Assembly: GCA_905234005.1 (NCBI GenBank)
Contig: CAJOFW010000014.1
Span: forward strand, 7,422-27,896
Source: an uncultured Oscillospiraceae bacterium
GTDB lineage: Bacteria > Bacillota > Clostridia > Oscillospirales > Oscillospiraceae
DNA: 20,475 nt
Reading direction: 5' to 3'
The notes beneath the pieces are model-generated. The model worked only from the letters and a program-made list of their open reading frames with translations. It was not told the origin of the DNA and made no database searches. This document shows positions 6,871-15,610 of the stretch, piece after piece. Position numbers and translations under genes: made by a program. Numbering within the stretch: position 1 is the stretch's first letter; each line of letters starts with the position of its first letter.

Positions 6871-8367
6871 TATGCCGCTGGTGGTTTTGAGGGTGACGTC
6901 GTGGTAGCCGCCCTCCACGATGCTGGTGGCGGATACGACCGTGAGCTTCGCGTCGCGCTGCAGCTCGGCGATCGTCCTGACGCCGCAGTTGCACATCGTG
7001 GATTTGACCTTGTACAGGCTCTTCTGGACGTTCTCGTGCAGGCCGCCGGCGTAGGTGACGTAGCTGTCCACGCCCTCCTCGAAGGAGAGCGTCTCCGCGC
7101 CGCCGATGTCGTAGCGCTGCCAGTTGCGGGCGCGGTTGGAGCCTTCGCCCCAGTATTCCTTGACGTAGGTGCCGTTGATGTTCAGCTTGGGCGTGGGGCT
7201 TTCGTCGAAGCGGGCGAAGTAGCGGCCGAGCATGATGAAGTCCGCGCCCATCGCGAGCGCGAGGGTGATGTGGTGGTCGTAGACGATGCCGCCGTCGGAG
7301 CAGATGGGCACGTAGACGCCGGTCTCCTTATAATATTCGTCCCGGGCCTGGGCGACCTCGATGAGCGCCGTGGCCTGACCGCGGCCGATGCCCTTCGTCT
7401 CGCGGGTGATGCAGATCGAGCCGCCGCCGATGCCGACCTTCACGAAGTCCGCGCCGCATTCGGCGAGGAAGCGGAAGCCGTCCTTGTCGACGACGTTGCC
7501 CGCGCCGACCTTGACGCTGTCGCCGTAGCGCTCGCGGATCCAGTCGATCGTGTACTTCTGCCAGCAGGAATAGCCCTCGGACGAGTCGATGCACAGCACG
7601 TCCGCGCCGGCGTCCACGAGGGCGGGGACGCGCTCGGCGTAATCGCGGGAGTTGATGCCCGCGCCGACGAGATAGCGCTTTTCGTGGTCGAGCAGCTCGT
7701 CGGGGTTCTCCTTGTGGCTCGCGTAGTCCTTGCGGAATACGAAATAGCGCAGGCGTCCGTCCTTCGATACGATGGGCAGGGCGTTGAGCTTGTGATCCCA
7801 GATGATGTCGTTCGCCTCCTTGAGCGTGACGCCCTCGTCGGCGGTGACGAGCTTCTCGATCGGGGTCATGAAGTCGGCGACGACCGCGTCCTCGCTCATG
7901 CGGCTGACGCGGTAATCGCGGCTTGTGACGATGCCGCAGAGCCTGCCGTCCGACGTGCCGTCCTCGGTGACGGCGACGGTGGAGAAGCCGTTTTTGCGCT
8001 TGAGCGCGAGGATATCGCCGAGGGTCGCGTCGGGACGGACGTTCGACGCGCTCGCTACGAAGCCGGACTTGTAATTCTTGACACGGGCGACCATCGCGGC
8101 CTCGTCCTCCACGGACTGGGAGCCGTAGATGAACGACAGACCGCCCTCCTTCGCCAGGGCGATGGCGAGCGTGTCGTTCGACACGGACTGCATGATCGCG
8201 GAGGTCAGCGGGATGTTCAGCGTGATCGCCGGTTCCTCGCCCTTTTTATAGCGGACGAGCGGGGTCTTGAGCGAGATCTTGTCCGGGGTGTGCTCCTCGG
8301 AGGTGTAGCCGGGGATCAGCAGGTACTCGCTGAAGGTGCGGGACGGTTCGTTGTAGAAATAGGCCAT
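6868..8367 (-). CDS. guaB: IMP dehydrogenase, Tritrichomonas foetus-like type
   Basis: Oxidises IMP to XMP with NAD, the first committed step to guanine nucleotides. The 499-residue protein is a TIM barrel interrupted by a CBS-pair (Bateman) domain at about 102-220. Key residues: Asp261 (CIDSSEG), catalytic Cys319 in GGGSICITR, Arg322, the flap dyad Arg418/Tyr419 in NWQRYD, and Glu431. These carry the same numbers as recalled for the protozoan T. foetus enzyme, and the N-terminus (YFYNEPSRTFSEYLLIPG) also resembles it. The frame is open upstream to 8754 inside purL, but the ATG at 8367 is chosen because GGAGGAAGAATCT precedes it and the family motif starts there. It begins 16 nt after the purL stop. 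Its stop codon abuts a dispersed repeat. Confidence 0.95.
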   Translation of the reverse strand: MAYFYNEPSRTFSEYLLIPGYTSEEHTPDKISLKTPLVRYKKGEEPAITLNIPLTSAIMQSVSNDTLAIALAKEGGLSFIYGSQSVEDEAAMVARVKNYKSGFVASASNVRPDATLGDILALKRKNGFSTVAVTEDGTSDGRLCGIVTSRDYRVSRMSEDAVVADFMTPIEKLVTADEGVTLKEANDIIWDHKLNALPIVSKDGRLRYFVFRKDYASHKENPDELLDHEKRYLVGAGINSRDYAERVPALVDAGADVLCIDSSEGYSCWQKYTIDWIRERYGDSVKVGAGNVVDKDGFRFLAECGADFVKVGIGGGSICITRETKGIGRGQATALIEVAQARDEYYKETGVYVPICSDGGIVYDHHITLALAMGADFIMLGRYFARFDESPTPKLNINGTYVKEYWGEGSNRARNWQRYDIGGAETLSFEEGVDSYVTYAGGLHENVQKSLYKVKSTMCNCGVRTIAELQRDAKLTVVSATSIVEGGYHDVTLKTTSGI

Positions 8368-8383
8368 AGATTCTTCCTCCTTC

Positions 8384-11300
8384 TCATGCCTTGCGGAAAT
8401 AGTCCACCGCCGATTGGAACATACGCGTGTCGTATACCCCCTCGACGTTCTTATACAGGCCGGCTCCGACGCGCTCGGAGTGGCCCATTCTGCCGAATAC
8501 GCGCCCGTCCGGGGACGTGATGCCCTCGACCGCGTATACGGAGTTGTTCGGGTTATAGCGCACGTCGTCGGTCGGCCTGCCGTCGAGGTCGACGTACTGC
8601 GTCGCGATCTGGCCGTTTTCGGCGAGCTGCAATACGAGCGCCTCCGACGCGAGGAACCGGCCCTCGCCGTGGGAGATGGGCACCGTGTATATGTCGCCGA
8701 CCGCGGCGCCGGAGAGCCACGGGGACAGATTCGAGCAGACGCGGGTGCGCACAAGCCGCGACTGGTGGCGGCCGATCGTGTTGAAGGTCAGCGTCGGGCA
8801 GGTCTCGTCCGTGTCGATGATCTTGCCGTAGGGGACGAGGCCGAGCTTGATGAGCGCCTGGAAGCCGTTGCATACGCCGGCCATCAGGCCGCCCCGGCTG
8901 TCCAGAAGCTCCGTCACGCCGGCCTTTACATCGCCGCTGCGGAAGAACGCGGTGATGAATTTGCCCGAGCCGTCCGGCTCGTCGCCGCCCGAGAAGCCGC
9001 CGGGGATGAACACCGCCTGCGCCGTTTTGAGCGCCGACGCGAACGCGTCCGCCGAGCGGGCGATGTGCTCCGCCGTGCGGTTGGCGATGACGATGATCTC
9101 CGGCTCCGCGCCCGCGTCCCGCAGGGCGGCGGCGGTGTCGTATTCGCAGTTGGTGCCGGGGAACACCGGTATCAGCACACGGGGCCTCGCCGCGCCGGTG
9201 ATCGGGGCGGGGCGGGTCTTCGTCTCGTATGAGAAGGCGGGGATGGTCTTCGTCCGGCCCTGGATGTTGCAGGGGTAGACCGGCTCGAGCTTTCCCTCGT
9301 AGATCGCCTGCAGAGCGTCGAGGTTCACGGTCTCGCCGCCGCAGGAGAGAGAGTAATCCGCCGTCGTGACGCCGAGACGCAGGGCGTTCGCCGACGCCGG
9401 TGCCGACGCGCCGGGGGCCAGCTCCACGACGAACGCGCCGTAGGCGCAGCCGAAAATGTCGTCCGGGGTCAGGCCGTCGGCATATCGGAAGCCGACGCGG
9501 CTGCCGAGGCACATCTTCATGACGGCCTCCGCCGTGCCGCCGTACCCCGGCGTGTACACGGCGAGGGCGGCGCCGGACGACGTGAGCGCGTGTACGTCGG
9601 CGTACAGCCGCCTGAGGCTCTCCGCCGTGGGCAGACCGTCGGCGTCATGATCGGGCCGCAGGAGGACGACGTCGTGTCCCGCGGCTTTGAACTCGTTCGG
9701 GAGGATGTCCGCCGTCTTCGCCGTCGTGACCGCGAAGGAGACGAGCGTGGGCGGTACGGTCAGGCTCTCGAACGTGCCGGACATCGAGTCCTTGCCGCCG
9801 ATCGCCGCGACGCGCAGGCCCATCTGCGCCCGGAACGCGCCGAGCAGCGCCGCGAGGGGGTCGCCCCAGCGGGCGGGGTCATGGCCGGGCTTCGCGAAAT
9901 ATTCCTGGAACGTGAGGTATACGTCCTCGAACGACGCGCCGGTCGCGATGAGCTTCGAGACCGATTCCACGACCGCGAGATAGGCGGCGTGGTACGGGCT
10001 TTTCTCCGCGATGGCGGGGTTGTAGCCCCAGCTCATGACGGAGCAGTCGTCCGTGTGGCCGTTTTCGACGGATATCTTGTGCGCCATGGCCTGAATCGGC
10101 GTCTGCTGGTATTTGCCGCCGAACGGCATGAGCACGGTGCCGGCCCCGATCGTCGCGTCAAACCGCTCCGAGAGGCCGCGTTTGGAGCAGACGTTCAGGT
10201 CGCCGGCCAGCGCCTCCATGCCGGCTGCGAATCCAGCGGGGATCGGCTTTTGCCAGTCGCCGGGGACGGCGGGGCGGGCGGCGGCGCGCTTCTCCGCGCC
10301 GTTCGTGTCGAGGAAGGCGCGGGCGATATCGACGATGACGCGGCCGTTCCACGTCATGGTAAGACGCGGCTCGGCCTTGACGGTCGCGATGACGGTCGCC
10401 TCGAGATTCTCCGCGTCGGCGAGGGCGCGGAACCGCTCGGCGTCCTCCGGCGCGGTCACGACGGCCATGCGCTCCTGTGACTCGGAGATCGCAAGCTCGG
10501 TGCCGTCGAGGCCGTCGTATTTCCGGGGGACCCTGTTCAGGTCGATGTCGAGGCCGTCGGCCAGCTCGCCGACGGCGACGGATACGCCGCCCGCGCCGAA
10601 GTCGTTGCAGCGCTTGATGAGCCGCGACGCCTCGGGATTGCGGAAAAGCCGCTGGAGCTTGCGCTCCTCGGGGGCGTTGCCCTTCTGTACCTCCGCGCCG
10701 CAGTCCTCGAGGGAGTGGAGCGTGTGCGATTTCGACGAGCCGGTCGCGCCGCCGCAGCCGTCGCGTCCGGTGCGGCCGCCGAGCAGGATCACGACGTCGC
10801 CGGGGGCGGGGCGCTCACGCCGGACGTTCGCCGCCGGGGCCGCCGCGATGACCGCGCCGATCTCCATCCGCTTCGCCGCGTAGCCGTCGTGGTACAGCTC
10901 GTCCACGATGCCGGTCGCAAGGCCGATCTGGTTGCCGTAGGACGAATAGCCCGCCGCCGCCGTCGTCACGAGCTTGCGCTGGGGCAGCTTGCCGGGCAGC
11001 GTGTCCTCCACCGGCCGCAGCGGGTCGGCGGCGCCCGTGACACGCATCGCGGCGTATACGTAGCTCCGGCCGGAGAGGGGGTCGCGGATGGCGCCGCCGA
11101 TGCAGGTGGCCGCGCCGCCGAACGGCTCGATCTCCGTCGGGTGGTTGTGGGTCTCGTTTTTGAAGAGCAGAAGCCAGTCCTGCGCCTCGCCGTCCACGGT
11201 GACCGTGATCTTCACCGTGCAGGCGTTGATCTCCTCGGATTCGTCGAGCTTTGCAAGCTCCCCGGAGGCGCGAAGGCATTTGGCCGCGATCGTGCCGATG

Positions 11301-12100
11301 TCCATGAGCGTGACGGGCCTGTCCTCGCGGCCGAGGGCCTTTCGCGCCGCGAGATATTCCGCGTATGCCGCGCGCATGGCGTCGGTCGGGAGCTGTACGT
11401 CGTCGATGACCGTGAGGAACGTCGTGTGCCGGCAGTGATCCGACCAGTAGGTGTCGATCATCTTGATCTCGGTCACGGTCGGGTCGCGGCCCTCGCGCCG
11501 GAAGTAGTCGACGCAGCAGCGCACGTCGCCCTCGTCCATCGCAAGGCCGTTTTGGGCGATGAACGCGGGGATATCCGCGTCGGTCATCTCCCGGAAGCCG
11601 TCGAACGTGCCGACCGTCTCGGGGAGCGGATAGCTCGTCTCGAGGGTGTCGTATGGCTCGAGCTGGGCGATACGGCTGTCGACCGGGTTGATGACGTACT
11701 TTTGAATGGTCTCCACGTCGGCCTCGGTCAGGTCGCCGAACAGCATGTACACCCGCGCCGAACGCACGGTCGGCCGCTCGCCCTGTGACAGGATCTGGAT
11801 GCACTGCGCCGCCGAATCGGCGCGCTGGTCGTACTGCCCGGGCAGGTATTCGACCGCGAACACCGCCGAGGCGTCCGTCTCGGGCAGGTCGTAGAACACG
11901 TCGTCAAGCTGCGGCTCGCTCAGCACCGCGCCGACGGCGTAGGAAAACAGCTCCGGGCTGATGTTCTCGAGGTCGTAGCGGTTTAACAGCCGCGCCTTCT
12001 CGAACGAACGGATGCCGAGAAAGTCACGGATGCTCTCGGTCAGCGCCCGGGCCTCCTGGGCGAGATGCTTCTTCTTCTCCGCGTATACACGATATACCAT
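8384..12100 (-). CDS. purL: Phosphoribosylformylglycinamidine synthase, single-chain form
   Basis: Converts FGAR, glutamine and ATP to FGAM. At 1238 residues it is the long form with all domains in one chain, instead of the PurS/PurL/PurQ set of Bacillus; long PurL is known in many Clostridia. The synthetase core shows TYWSDHCRHTTF, NETHNHPTEIEPFGGAATC and GRTGRDGCGGATGSSKSH. The C-terminal glutamine amidotransferase domain (from about 990) has the nucleophile Cys1077 in AGVCNGFQAL and His1144 in SHGEGRF. The ATG at 12100 follows AGAAGGATACTGCAT. A second AGAAGGATACTG copy lies 18 nt further upstream. A gap of 115 nt separates it from purD. guaB follows after 16 nt. Confidence 0.97.
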   Translation of the reverse strand: MVYRVYAEKKKHLAQEARALTESIRDFLGIRSFEKARLLNRYDLENISPELFSYAVGAVLSEPQLDDVFYDLPETDASAVFAVEYLPGQYDQRADSAAQCIQILSQGERPTVRSARVYMLFGDLTEADVETIQKYVINPVDSRIAQLEPYDTLETSYPLPETVGTFDGFREMTDADIPAFIAQNGLAMDEGDVRCCVDYFRREGRDPTVTEIKMIDTYWSDHCRHTTFLTVIDDVQLPTDAMRAAYAEYLAARKALGREDRPVTLMDIGTIAAKCLRASGELAKLDESEEINACTVKITVTVDGEAQDWLLLFKNETHNHPTEIEPFGGAATCIGGAIRDPLSGRSYVYAAMRVTGAADPLRPVEDTLPGKLPQRKLVTTAAAGYSSYGNQIGLATGIVDELYHDGYAAKRMEIGAVIAAAPAANVRRERPAPGDVVILLGGRTGRDGCGGATGSSKSHTLHSLEDCGAEVQKGNAPEERKLQRLFRNPEASRLIKRCNDFGAGGVSVAVGELADGLDIDLNRVPRKYDGLDGTELAISESQERMAVVTAPEDAERFRALADAENLEATVIATVKAEPRLTMTWNGRVIVDIARAFLDTNGAEKRAAARPAVPGDWQKPIPAGFAAGMEALAGDLNVCSKRGLSERFDATIGAGTVLMPFGGKYQQTPIQAMAHKISVENGHTDDCSVMSWGYNPAIAEKSPYHAAYLAVVESVSKLIATGASFEDVYLTFQEYFAKPGHDPARWGDPLAALLGAFRAQMGLRVAAIGGKDSMSGTFESLTVPPTLVSFAVTTAKTADILPNEFKAAGHDVVLLRPDHDADGLPTAESLRRLYADVHALTSSGAALAVYTPGYGGTAEAVMKMCLGSRVGFRYADGLTPDDIFGCAYGAFVVELAPGASAPASANALRLGVTTADYSLSCGGETVNLDALQAIYEGKLEPVYPCNIQGRTKTIPAFSYETKTRPAPITGAARPRVLIPVFPGTNCEYDTAAALRDAGAEPEIIVIANRTAEHIARSADAFASALKTAQAVFIPGGFSGGDEPDGSGKFITAFFRSGDVKAGVTELLDSRGGLMAGVCNGFQALIKLGLVPYGKIIDTDETCPTLTFNTIGRHQSRLVRTRVCSNLSPWLSGAAVGDIYTVPISHGEGRFLASEALVLQLAENGQIATQYVDLDGRPTDDVRYNPNNSVYAVEGITSPDGRVFGRMGHSERVGAGLYKNVEGVYDTRMFQSAVDYFRKA

Positions 12101-12103
12101 ATG

Positions 12104-12134
12104 CAGTATCCTTCTTCTTTACAGTATCCTTCTT
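12104..12134. repeat. Tandem duplicated ribosome-binding cassette upstream of purL
   Basis: CAGTATCCTTCTT occurs at 12104-12116 and 12122-12134 (period 18 nt). A weaker relative, CAGTGTCC, begins at 12153. On the mRNA strand each copy reads AGAAGGATACTG, so the purL Shine-Dalgarno site is duplicated. Confidence 0.75.
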
Positions 12135-12189
12135 GTGCGGTGGCTTTCTGTGCAGTGTCCTGCCTGTTCGGTTTTATGCCGGTTTTTTT

Positions 12190-12211
12190 CCGCCGCTCCG
12201 ATACGCGGCGG
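12190..12211 (-). other. Hairpin directly after the purD stop codon
   Basis: CCGCCGC (12190-12196) and GCGGCGG (12205-12211) form a perfect 7-bp stem with an 8-nt loop, 4 nt past the purD stop. On the transcribed strand it is followed by A residues, not T, so it is not a normal intrinsic terminator. It may protect or segment the message. Confidence 0.55.
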
Positions 12212-12215
12212 GGCG

Positions 12216-13472
12216 TCAGGCCTCGAGCGCCCGTTTGCCGATGTCGCGGCGGAAGAAGGCGTTTGCGAAATGCACCTTTTCGACGTTCTCGTAGGCCCTC
12301 CGGACGGCGGCGGGCAGGTCGTCCGCCGTGGCCGTCACGCCGAGGACGCGGCCGCCGTTTGTGAGCAGCCTTCCGTCGTCGGATTTCTTCGCCCCGGCGA
12401 CGAACACGCCGGCGTCGTCGTCGATCGTGATCTCATAGCCCTTCTCGTAGCTCTCGGGGTAGCCCTCGCTCGCTACGACGACGCAGCAGGCCGCGCCCTT
12501 CGAGAAGCGCACGTCGGCCCTGTCGAGCGTGCCCTCGCGGCAGGCGATCATCGCGGTCAGGAGGTCGGACTCCATCAGCGGCAGGACGACCTGCGTCTCC
12601 GGGTCGCCGAAGCGGCAGTTGTACTCGATGACCTTCGGGCCGTTCGGCGTGAGCATGAGGCCGAAGTAGAGACAGCCCCTGAACGGGCGGCCCTCCTTCG
12701 CCATCGCCGCGACGGTGGGCTTGAAGATCTCCTCCATGCAGCGGGCGGCGATCTCGTCGGTGTAGTACGGGTTCGGGGCCACCGCGCCCATGCCGCCGGT
12801 GTTCAGGCCCTCGTCGTTGTCATGGGCGCGCTTGTGATCCATCGACGACACCATCGGGATCACGGTCTTGCCGTCCGTGAACGACAGCACGGATACCTCC
12901 GGCCCGGTCAGAAACTCCTCGATGACGACCTGGTCGCCGCTCGCGCCGAATTTCTTATCGAGCATGATCGTCTCCACCGCCGCGAGGGCCTCCTGCCGCG
13001 TCTGGGCGATGATGACGCCCTTGCCGAGGGCCAGCCCGTCCGCCTTGACGACGAGGGGCAGCGGCGCGGTCTTGACGTATTCCATCGCGCTCACGACGCT
13101 CGAGAATACGGCGCTGGCCGCCGTGGGGATGTTGTATTTGTTCATGAGGCCCTTCGAGAACACCTTGCTGCCCTCGATGATCGCGGCCTTTTTATCCGGG
13201 CCGAAGCACGGAATGCCCGCCGCCTCGAGCGCGTCCACCGCGCCGAGCACGAGGGGATCGTCCGGGGCGACGACGGCGAATTCGACGCCGTTGTCGACCG
13301 CGAAGCGCACCTGCGCCTCGATGTCCTTCGCGCCGATGTCGACGCACACCGCGTCCGCCGCGATGCCGCCGTTGCCGGGCAGGGCGTAGACCTCCGTGAC
13401 CTTTGGGTTTTTCTTCAGCGTGCGGATGATCGCGTGCTCCCGTCCGCCGCCGCCGATGACCATTATCTTCAT
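12216..13472 (-). CDS. purD: Phosphoribosylamine-glycine ligase (GAR synthetase)
   Basis: Joins phosphoribosylamine, the unstable PurF product, to glycine using ATP. The 418-residue protein has the family length and the ATP-grasp layout: N-terminal MKIMVIGGGGREHAI, the linker FGPDKKAAIIEGSK (90-103), ATP-grasp body VVKADGLALGKGV (141-153), HDNDEGLNTGGMGA (217-230), and the metal/phosphate loop IEYNCRFGDPETQ. The ATG at 13472 follows AAAAAAGGAGAGCTGC. Upstream lies a 242-nt gap packed with hairpins. Downstream are a hairpin and then purL. No in-frame fusion to PurM or PurN is seen, unlike in eukaryotes. Confidence 0.97.
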   Translation of the reverse strand: MKIMVIGGGGREHAIIRTLKKNPKVTEVYALPGNGGIAADAVCVDIGAKDIEAQVRFAVDNGVEFAVVAPDDPLVLGAVDALEAAGIPCFGPDKKAAIIEGSKVFSKGLMNKYNIPTAASAVFSSVVSAMEYVKTAPLPLVVKADGLALGKGVIIAQTRQEALAAVETIMLDKKFGASGDQVVIEEFLTGPEVSVLSFTDGKTVIPMVSSMDHKRAHDNDEGLNTGGMGAVAPNPYYTDEIAARCMEEIFKPTVAAMAKEGRPFRGCLYFGLMLTPNGPKVIEYNCRFGDPETQVVLPLMESDLLTAMIACREGTLDRADVRFSKGAACCVVVASEGYPESYEKGYEITIDDDAGVFVAGAKKSDDGRLLTNGGRVLGVTATADDLPAAVRRAYENVEKVHFANAFFRRDIGKRALEA

Positions 13473-13548
13473 GCAGCTCTCCTTTTTTGTGCAGGGATTT
13501 TCGTGTAACCAACAAGTAACTATTCAGGCCCCTCGTTGCCTCGCAGAG

Positions 13549-13713
13549 TTCGCGCCCGCAGGCGCGAATAAAATGGAATCATTTTTTCCGGAAACCGCGT
13601 TTTCGGAAAAAATACTGCTCGCGTAGCGAACCAACGAACCCCGCAAAGCGGGGTGAGTGCGCTGAGCGGAGCGCGATCTCTCATGTTTGGAACCGCAAAG
13701 CGGTTCCAAACAT
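13549..13713. repeat. Cluster of five to six consecutive hairpins between the AICAR transformylase gene and purD
   Basis: Perfect or near-perfect inverted repeats follow one another: TTCGCGCC/GGCGCGAA (13549-13568); a 14-bp stem with one G-U type mismatch, arms ATTTTTTCCGGAAA and TTTTCGGAAAAAAT (13581-13613); a minor TCGC/GCGA (13619-13629); ACCCCGC/GCGGGGT with loop AAA (13638-13654); GCGCT/AGCGC (13659-13674); and a perfect 14-bp stem ATGTTTGGAACCGC with loop AAA (13683-13713). The last starts just after the AICAR transformylase stop. None has a clear T tract in the right place. The block resembles a dispersed palindromic element or a processing/stability segment. Confidence 0.85.
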
Positions 13714-13714
13714 A

Positions 13715-14893
13715 TCAGTGGTGGAACAGGCGCATGCCGGTGAAGGACATGACCATGTTGTATTTGTCGGCGGCCTCGATGACGTTGTCGTCGCGGATGC
13801 TGCCGCCCGGCTCGGCGACGTAGGCGACGCCGGATTTGCGGGCGCGTTCGATGTTGTCGCCGAACGGGAAGAACGCGTCGCTGCCGACGGTCACGCCGGA
13901 CTGCGTCGCGATGAACGCCTTTTTCTCCTCGGCGGTCAGCGGCTCGGGCTTCTCGGTGAACGTGAGCTGCCACACGCCGTCGCGCAGGATGTCCTCGTAC
14001 TCGTCGGACGTGTACACGTCGATGGCGTTGTCCCGGTCGGGGCGGCGGATGCCGTCGATGAACGGGAGGGAGAGCACCTTTTCGTGCCGGCGCAGATACC
14101 AGTTGTCGGCCTTGCCGCCGGCGAGGCGTGTGCAGTGGATGCGGCTCTGCTGGCCCGCGCCGACGCCGATGGCCTGCCCGTCCTTCACGTAGCAGACGGA
14201 GTTCGACTGCGTGTACTTGAGCGTGATCAGGGCGACGAGCATATCCGTCGCCGCCGCGTCGGGCAGGGTCTTGTTTTTCGTGACGATGTTCGTCAGGACG
14301 GAACGGTCGATTTTATAGTTGTTGTGGCCCTGCCGGAACGTGATGCCGAACACGTCCTTCAGCTCCTCCTCCGCCGGGACGTAGGCGGGGTCGAGCTTCA
14401 CGACGTTGTAATTGCCCTTCTTCTTGGTCTTGAGGATCTCCAGCGCCTCGGGCGTGTAGTCCGGGGCGATGACGCCGTCGGAAACCTCGTACTTGAGGTA
14501 CTGCGCCGTCGCCGCGTCGCAGGTGTCGGACAGCGCCGCCCAGTCGCCGTAGGAGCAGAGCCTGTCCGCGCCGCGGGCGCGGATGTAGGCGCAGGCGATC
14601 GGGGAGAGCGCCGCGTCGGGGTCGACGAAGTAGATTTTGCGGTCGATGTCGTCGAGGGGACGGCCCACGGCGGCGCCGGCGGGGGAGACGTGCTTGAAGC
14701 TCGCGGCGGCGGGCAGGCCCGTCGCCTCGCGCAGCTCGCGGACGAGCTGCCACGAGTTCAGCGCGTCGAGGAAGTTGATGAAGCCCGGCTTGCCGTTCAA
14801 CACCTCGAGGGGCAGGTCGGAGCCGTCCTTCATGAAGATGCTCGCGGGCTTCTGGTTCGGGTTGCAGCCGTATTTCAGTTCGAGAGTGTTCAT
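13715..14893 (-). CDS. Stand-alone AICAR formyltransferase (no IMP cyclohydrolase domain)
   Basis: Transfers a formyl group from 10-formyl-THF to AICAR, giving FAICAR. At 392 residues it contains only the transformylase part of PurH (about 525 residues when bifunctional); the N-terminal MGS-like cyclohydrolase domain is absent. It starts NTLELKYGCNPNQKPA, has the catalytic Lys67-His68 in SFKHVSPAGAA, SDAFFPFGDNIERA near 340, EPGGSIRDD, and ends MRLFHH. The ATG follows the purO stop directly (TAAATG), with GGGGAGG inside purO as ribosome site, so the two are translationally coupled and supply the two halves of PurH activity. The archaeal-style name purV has been used for such proteins, but I leave the symbol empty. 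Confidence 0.93.
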   Translation of the reverse strand: MNTLELKYGCNPNQKPASIFMKDGSDLPLEVLNGKPGFINFLDALNSWQLVRELREATGLPAAASFKHVSPAGAAVGRPLDDIDRKIYFVDPDAALSPIACAYIRARGADRLCSYGDWAALSDTCDAATAQYLKYEVSDGVIAPDYTPEALEILKTKKKGNYNVVKLDPAYVPAEEELKDVFGITFRQGHNNYKIDRSVLTNIVTKNKTLPDAAATDMLVALITLKYTQSNSVCYVKDGQAIGVGAGQQSRIHCTRLAGGKADNWYLRRHEKVLSLPFIDGIRRPDRDNAIDVYTSDEYEDILRDGVWQLTFTEKPEPLTAEEKKAFIATQSGVTVGSDAFFPFGDNIERARKSGVAYVAEPGGSIRDDNVIEAADKYNMVMSFTGMRLFHH

Positions 14894-15610
14894 TTACGCG
14901 TCCTCCCCGTGCTTGTTTGTGATGACGACGTCCGCATTGCCGGTGGCGAGGTCGATGAAGCTGACGTACAGCGAGACCTTGTTGTCGTCGTTGAGGCTCC
15001 GCCAGAGGATGTCCGTCAGCGCGGCGGCGGATGCGGCCGTGATCGCCACGGGCCTCGGCTCGCCCTCGAACGACGGAAGCGGGCTGCCGTCGCCCTCGTA
15101 GGTGTGGATGATGTGCCCGACGCCGGGACGCGGGGCCTCGTACTCGTAGAAGAAGCGGCAGGCGCAGTCCGGGTCGCCGCCGAGGCTCTTGAGGATGGAC
15201 AGCTTGTACGCGCCGTCCGGGAACACGATGCCCGATATACGCGGCGTGTAGTTCGGGCCGTCCGGCTCGAACGTGCGCGTGCGCAGGGCGTGGCAGAAGC
15301 AGTGACCCTCCGCGTAGGCGTCGCGGATGGTGTCGGTCTGGTCGCCGTTCGTGACGATGGTCCTGCCGTCGCAGACGCGGACGGGGTGGTAGATGATGAG
15401 GCTCGGGTCCTCCATCTTCGAGGGGTCATACGCCTCGGTGCGGATGCCGTCGTCGGTCGCGGTGAAGACGCGGTTGCGGCTGTTTGCGCTGCGGCCCATG
15501 ATGAAATACGCGATCACGGCGCTTTTGCCGTCCGCGCTGCGGCCGAGCAGGATGCCGCGGCCGGGGTATTCGTTTGCGCCGAGGTAATCGGCGAGATCGT
15601 AAAGCTTCAT
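14894..15610 (-). CDS. purO: PurO-type (archaeal-type) IMP cyclohydrolase
   Basis: Closes the ring of FAICAR to IMP, the last step of the pathway. The 238-residue product matches the PurO/IMP_cyclohyd family: N-terminal YPGRGILLGRSADGK, then MGRSANSRNRVF near 40-50, and DPSLIIYHPVR. This family is unrelated to the MGS-like cyclohydrolase domain of bacterial PurH and was first described in archaea. The ATG at 15610 overlaps the purN stop (ATGA), and the gene for the separate AICAR transformylase follows without a gap. The frame is open further upstream inside purN, but the start is fixed by the family N-terminus and the overlap. Confidence in the family is high from motif recall; no profile search was run. 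Confidence 0.9.
   Translation of the reverse strand: MKLYDLADYLGANEYPGRGILLGRSADGKSAVIAYFIMGRSANSRNRVFTATDDGIRTEAYDPSKMEDPSLIIYHPVRVCDGRTIVTNGDQTDTIRDAYAEGHCFCHALRTRTFEPDGPNYTPRISGIVFPDGAYKLSILKSLGGDPDCACRFFYEYEAPRPGVGHIIHTYEGDGSPLPSFEGEPRPVAITAASAAALTDILWRSLNDDNKVSLYVSFIDLATGNADVVITNKHGEDA

Noticed and set aside
3119..6907. A very long open frame (1262 codons) on the plus strand
   Set aside because: It runs antisense to the LRR gene and fhs, both with clear family motifs, promoters and ribosome sites. Its product is Arg/Gly/Asp/Val-rich low-information sequence typical of antisense frames in GC-rich DNA, and it crosses two terminators and a repeat.
8368..8754. Upstream in-frame extension of guaB into purL
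   Set aside because: The extension overlaps the conserved C-terminal glutaminase domain of purL, is Ser/Arg-rich, and the family N-terminus begins at the ATG at 8367 with a good ribosome site.
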